Shown: positions 15,219 through 17,116 of the stretch, one piece after another
Layout: each line of letters starts with the position of its first letter
How positions within the stretch are numbered: position 1 is the stretch's first letter
Origin: Alectryocaccomicrobium faecavium
Lineage (GTDB): Bacteria; Bacillota; Clostridia; Christensenellales; Aristaeellaceae
Length of the DNA stretch: 17,116 nt
Assembly: GCA_018713425.1 (NCBI GenBank)
Contig: DVOT01000067.1
Coordinates: 1 to 17,116 of the forward strand
Direction of reading: 5' to 3'
The notes under the pieces: generated by a model
The model's database searches: none
Seen by the model: only the letters and a program-made list of their open reading frames with translations
What the model was told of the DNA's origin: nothing
Program-made: the position numbers and the translations under genes

Positions 15219-15249
15219 GGGCGGGCCGATTTGCTTTTTCGGCCCGCCC
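15219..15249. terminator. Bidirectional hairpin terminator
   Basis: GGGCGGGCCGA (15219-15229) and TCGGCCCGCCC (15239-15249) form a perfect 11-bp stem with a nine-base loop. On the - strand it is followed by ATTTTTTATC, a strong U-tract for the MATE gene, which stops ten bases away at 15259. On the + strand, for the aminotransferase, it begins six bases past the stop codon, but the tail (GTTGGTTGC) is weaker. Confidence 0.85.
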
Positions 15250-15258
15250 GTTGGTTGC

Positions 15259-16638
15259 TCAGTCCATCTCGCTCACATCGAGATCGTGCCCGGCGTGCGG
15301 CGGTATGCCCGCGCGCAGCTTGCGGGAAAAGCGCGCCATCACGATGATGGCTAGAATCCCGGCCAGCACGGCGGTGAGCGCAAAATTCAGCCAGATGCCC
15401 GTCAGCCCCAGCGGATAGAGCACGGCCAGCAGCAAGAGCGGGAACACCAGCGCCGTGCTGACGGAAATGATGGAAGCGCTTCCGGGCTTTTCCACGGCCA
15501 GCATATAGCTCTGCACGGCGAACGAATACCAGCGTGTGATGTAGGTGAGGCTGAAGAGCTTCAATGCGAAAACCGCCTCTGTGAGGAAGGTACGGTCCGT
15601 CTCTCCCATGAACAACACGGTAATCGGCTCGGGCAAAAGGGCGATTACCGCCACTGACAGCAGCGAAAGAATCGCGCTGGAAACGAAGCAGCAGCGTTCG
15701 ATGGCCTTCACCCGATCGAGCCGGCCCGCGCCCCAGTTGTAGCCCACCGCGGGCTGCAGGGAATCGCACATGCCATAGAGCAAGGGCTGGATGAACCCTT
15801 CCACATACATCAAAATGCCATAGATCGAAACCGCCGATTCGCCGCCCAGGCGCACCAGCAGCATGTTCATCACGATGGAAGTCACGCGGCCCGCGATGTT
15901 GTTCAGAAAGTTCGGCGTGCCGCAGGCCACGATTTCCCGCACCATGGAAAGTCGGAAGCGTGGGCGGCAAAAGCGCAATTGCATCTTGCCGCGCGTGAAG
16001 GCGAAGAAGGCGATCAGCGCGCAGAGGATCATACCGGAGCAGGTGCCCAGCGCCGCGCCGATGATGCCCAGGTCCAGCACAAACAAAAACAAAAATTCCA
16101 AAGCGGCGCTGAGGACGGACATTAGGATGTTGAGCAGCATGCTGCCGCGCACCTTGCCGCAGATGCGCAGGTAATTGTCCATGGCGAACACAATGGTCGT
16201 CACCGGGGAACATAGCGCGTATACGCGCAGATAGGCCACAGCCAGTTCAGCAAATTCGCCGCTGGCGCCCATCAGCGCGATGAGCAGCGGCGCGGCGGCA
16301 TACAAAAGCGCGCCCACGGCCACGCCCGCGCCTACAATCATGGCGCAAGCGCAGGAAAAGATGTTGTTGGCAGCGGCATCTCGTTTTTGGCCCAGGCTGA
16401 TGGATATGGGCACGGACGAGCCCACGCCGATCAGATCCGCCAGCGCGAAATTGATGATCACGAATGGCATGCTCAAATTCAGCGCCGCAAACGCAGTCTC
16501 GCCCAGGATCCGCCCCACAAATACGCCGTCAATCAACTGATATAGCGCGGAAGCCAACATGCTAATGGCTCCGGGAATGGCGGCGGTGAAAAATAGGCGC
16601 ACGGGCGGCGTCTTGGCAAACAGGCTGTGCGTGTTCAT
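15259..16638 (-). CDS. MATE family efflux transporter
   Basis: The 459-residue membrane protein has about 12 hydrophobic segments in two halves, the plan of MATE (multidrug and toxic compound extrusion) transporters, which export organic cations and other compounds using a Na+ or H+ gradient. The N-terminus reads LFFTAAIPGAISMLASALYQLIDGVFVGRILGETAFAALNLSMP (about 15-58), the classic family opening with the DGVFVG motif. GVGSSVPISISLGQKRDAAA (71-90) matches the first-half loop, and MCDSLQPAVGYNWGAGR the corresponding second-half site. The sequence resembles Clostridial MepA/DinF-type pumps. The start has GAGAGG upstream. A promoter with an operator-like repeat lies at 16686-16732, so the pump is probably repressed until a ligand appears. 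The substrate is unknown. Confidence 0.93.
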   Translation of the reverse strand: MNTHSLFAKTPPVRLFFTAAIPGAISMLASALYQLIDGVFVGRILGETAFAALNLSMPFVIINFALADLIGVGSSVPISISLGQKRDAAANNIFSCACAMIVGAGVAVGALLYAAAPLLIALMGASGEFAELAVAYLRVYALCSPVTTIVFAMDNYLRICGKVRGSMLLNILMSVLSAALEFLFLFVLDLGIIGAALGTCSGMILCALIAFFAFTRGKMQLRFCRPRFRLSMVREIVACGTPNFLNNIAGRVTSIVMNMLLVRLGGESAVSIYGILMYVEGFIQPLLYGMCDSLQPAVGYNWGAGRLDRVKAIERCCFVSSAILSLLSVAVIALLPEPITVLFMGETDRTFLTEAVFALKLFSLTYITRWYSFAVQSYMLAVEKPGSASIISVSTALVFPLLLLAVLYPLGLTGIWLNFALTAVLAGILAIIVMARFSRKLRAGIPPHAGHDLDVSEMD

Positions 16639-16685
16639 GTGGAGAACCTCTCTTTTGCATCGACAAATTTGGAAGGGTATTTATC

Positions 16686-16720
16686 CGAATTCGTATTGTA
16701 TGCAGTATAATCCGAATTCG
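16686..16720. promoter_or_regulatory. Operator-like imperfect inverted repeat at the MATE promoter
   Basis: CGAATTCGTATTGTA (16686-16700) and TATAATCCGAATTCG (16706-16720) are near-perfect inverted arms (13 of 15 match) with five bases between. The same 12 bases ATCCGAATTCGT also recur as a direct repeat 27 bases apart (16683-16694, 16710-16721). The arms flank and overlap the -10 of the MATE promoter, as expected for a TetR- or MarR-type repressor site. No such regulator gene is visible in the window. Confidence 0.6.
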
Positions 16721-16732
16721 TCCTTTTTGCAA
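16704..16732 (-). promoter_or_regulatory. Sigma-A-type promoter of the MATE gene
   Basis: On the - strand, TTGCAA (16727-16732) and TATACT (16704-16709) are separated by 17 bases. Transcription would start near 16697, giving a leader of about 60 bases before ATG 16638. The right arm of the inverted repeat at 16686-16720 covers the spacer and part of the -10, the left arm covers the start point. Confidence 0.7.
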
Positions 16733-16769
16733 GGGGAATTGTGTAAAACCCTTGTAGAAAGGCGAAGCG

Positions 16770-17021
16770 TTGGCGCAATGCGGCGTACCTGCGATGGATG
16801 ATTGGCCCGGGGTTGTCAGGCAGGTCTATCTGTGGTATAATCAAAGTGGGAAGTTGGCGGGTTTGCAAAACGGATGCGCCATTGGCGAAGAGCGCGGCGA
16901 GAAGCGTGAAAGGCTTAACAACGCCAAGGGAATGCTTCACGAAGGCCTATCCGCTGACCTGATTTCCCGCGTCACGGGACTCTCCATCGCTGAAATCAAT
17001 AAACTCAATTCAGAGCATTGA
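16770..17021 (+). CDS. Orphan C-terminal domain of Rpn/PD-(D/E)XK transposase-like family
   Basis: The small ORF (up to 83 residues) matches only the tail of Rpn-family recombination-promoting nucleases: GEERGEKRERLNNAKGMLHEGLSADLISRVTGLSIAEINKL, a charged helix followed by the conserved (K/L)-x-G-L-S-x-x-x-I-x-x-x-T-G-L-S-x-x-E-I-x-x-L motif. The PD-(D/E)XK catalytic region is missing. Its start is unsettled: a TTG at 16770 has only a weak AAAGG upstream, and a promoter-like sequence (16813-16841) lies inside the frame, which would favour TTG at 16854 or 16863 and a product of about 52-55 residues. The first 28 or so residues of the long form match nothing I know. It is either a degraded remnant of a mobile element or a small protein similar to the internally started C-terminal product of Rpn genes. 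A strong terminator follows. Confidence 0.55.
   Translation: MAQCGVPAMDDWPGVVRQVYLWYNQSGKLAGLQNGCAIGEERGEKRERLNNAKGMLHEGLSADLISRVTGLSIAEINKLNSEH
16813..16841 (+). promoter_or_regulatory. Promoter-like sequence inside the Rpn-tail ORF
   Basis: TTGTCA (16813-16818) and TATAAT (16836-16841) are 17 bases apart on the + strand. Transcription would start near 16848. It is a strong match but lies inside an open frame, so either it drives a short C-terminal protein or it reflects a promoter left from the decay of the region. Confidence 0.6.
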
Positions 17022-17049
17022 CAAAGTATCGGAAGAACGAGGCTTAAAT

Positions 17050-17087
17050 CAGAAATGACGGCGTGTACGTCATTTCTGGCATTTTTT
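17050..17087 (+). terminator. Strong intrinsic terminator
   Basis: CAGAAATGACG (17050-17060) and CGTCATTTCTG (17068-17078) form a perfect 11-bp stem with a seven-base loop, followed by GCATTTTTT. It lies 28 bases after the stop codon of the small Rpn-tail ORF and shows that this locus is, or was, a transcription unit. Confidence 0.85.
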
Positions 17088-17092
17088 GCAGA

Positions 17093-17110
17093 GCAAACGC
17101 TTGCGTTTGC
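17093..17110. repeat. Palindromic repeat GCAAACGC/GCGTTTGC
   Basis: GCAAACGC (17093-17100) and GCGTTTGC (17103-17110) form perfect 8-bp inverted arms around TT, six bases past the T6 run of the terminator. It could be a second hairpin, or an operator for something beyond the window edge. Confidence 0.5.
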
Positions 17111-17116
17111 GGAAAA

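Noticed and set aside
15110..16213. Leftward 367-codon frame inside the MATE gene
   Set aside because: It is in another frame of the same strand as the MATE gene, with no membrane pattern or motif.
16706..16711. TATAAT on the + strand as a divergent rightward promoter
   Set aside because: No -35-like hexamer lies 16-18 bases upstream, and the bases are explained by the MATE promoter and its inverted repeat.
1..17116. CRISPR array, tRNA, rRNA, integrase or complete insertion sequence
   Set aside because: No regularly spaced repeats, no cloverleaf or rRNA signature and no transposase or integrase motifs were seen, apart from the Rpn-like tail at the right end.

Overview
The window looks like chromosomal DNA from a GC-rich, low-motility-type Firmicute, most likely a gut-associated member of class Clostridia. 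This rests on strong AGGAGG-type ribosome binding sites, sigma-A promoters with 17-bp spacers, an LplB/LplC-type sugar ABC transporter paired with a YesM/YesN-type two-component system, and an LCP-family cell-wall protein. No rRNA, tRNA, CRISPR array, integrase or complete insertion sequence is visible. The taxonomic guess is inference only.

Region 1 (1-366) has no convincing gene. It holds four consecutive strong inverted repeats (152-313) followed by a T6 run. Region 2 (367-3024) is a leftward operon driven by a clear promoter at 2996-3024: a small two-TM protein, a standalone Usp-type protein, a secreted LCP-family protein and a YdcF/SanA-type envelope protein. It reads as a cell-envelope operon.

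Region 3 (3143-11094) is the largest unit, a leftward operon from the promoter at 11066-11094. Gene order is permease LplB-type, permease LplC-type, extracellular solute-binding protein, AraC-type response regulator, sensor histidine kinase and FAD-dependent oxidoreductase. Several genes overlap by a few bases, and a hairpin lies past the last one. The likely logic is that the kinase and regulator sense an external carbohydrate-like solute and control its importer, with the oxidoreductase acting on the imported compound; the substrate cannot be told from the sequence. Region 4 (11171-13028) is a second leftward unit from a perfect-consensus promoter: an unrecognised membrane protein and an aldose 1-epimerase-like protein, ending in a terminator.

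Region 5 (13128-15249) is the only rightward operon of full-length genes: a cysteine-rich protein that appears to hold two SCP2-like repeats, and a class III PLP aminotransferase. It converges on a leftward MATE-family exporter and shares a hairpin terminator with it. The MATE promoter carries a striking imperfect inverted repeat that looks like a repressor operator. Region 6 (16770-17116) holds a small ORF matching only the C-terminal tail of Rpn/PD-(D/E)XK transposase-like nucleases, with a promoter-like sequence inside it and a strong terminator after it.

The most interesting points are the orphan Rpn C-terminal ORF, the tandem hairpins at the left edge, the SCP2-like/aminotransferase pair, and the oxidoreductase embedded in a sensor-transporter operon.
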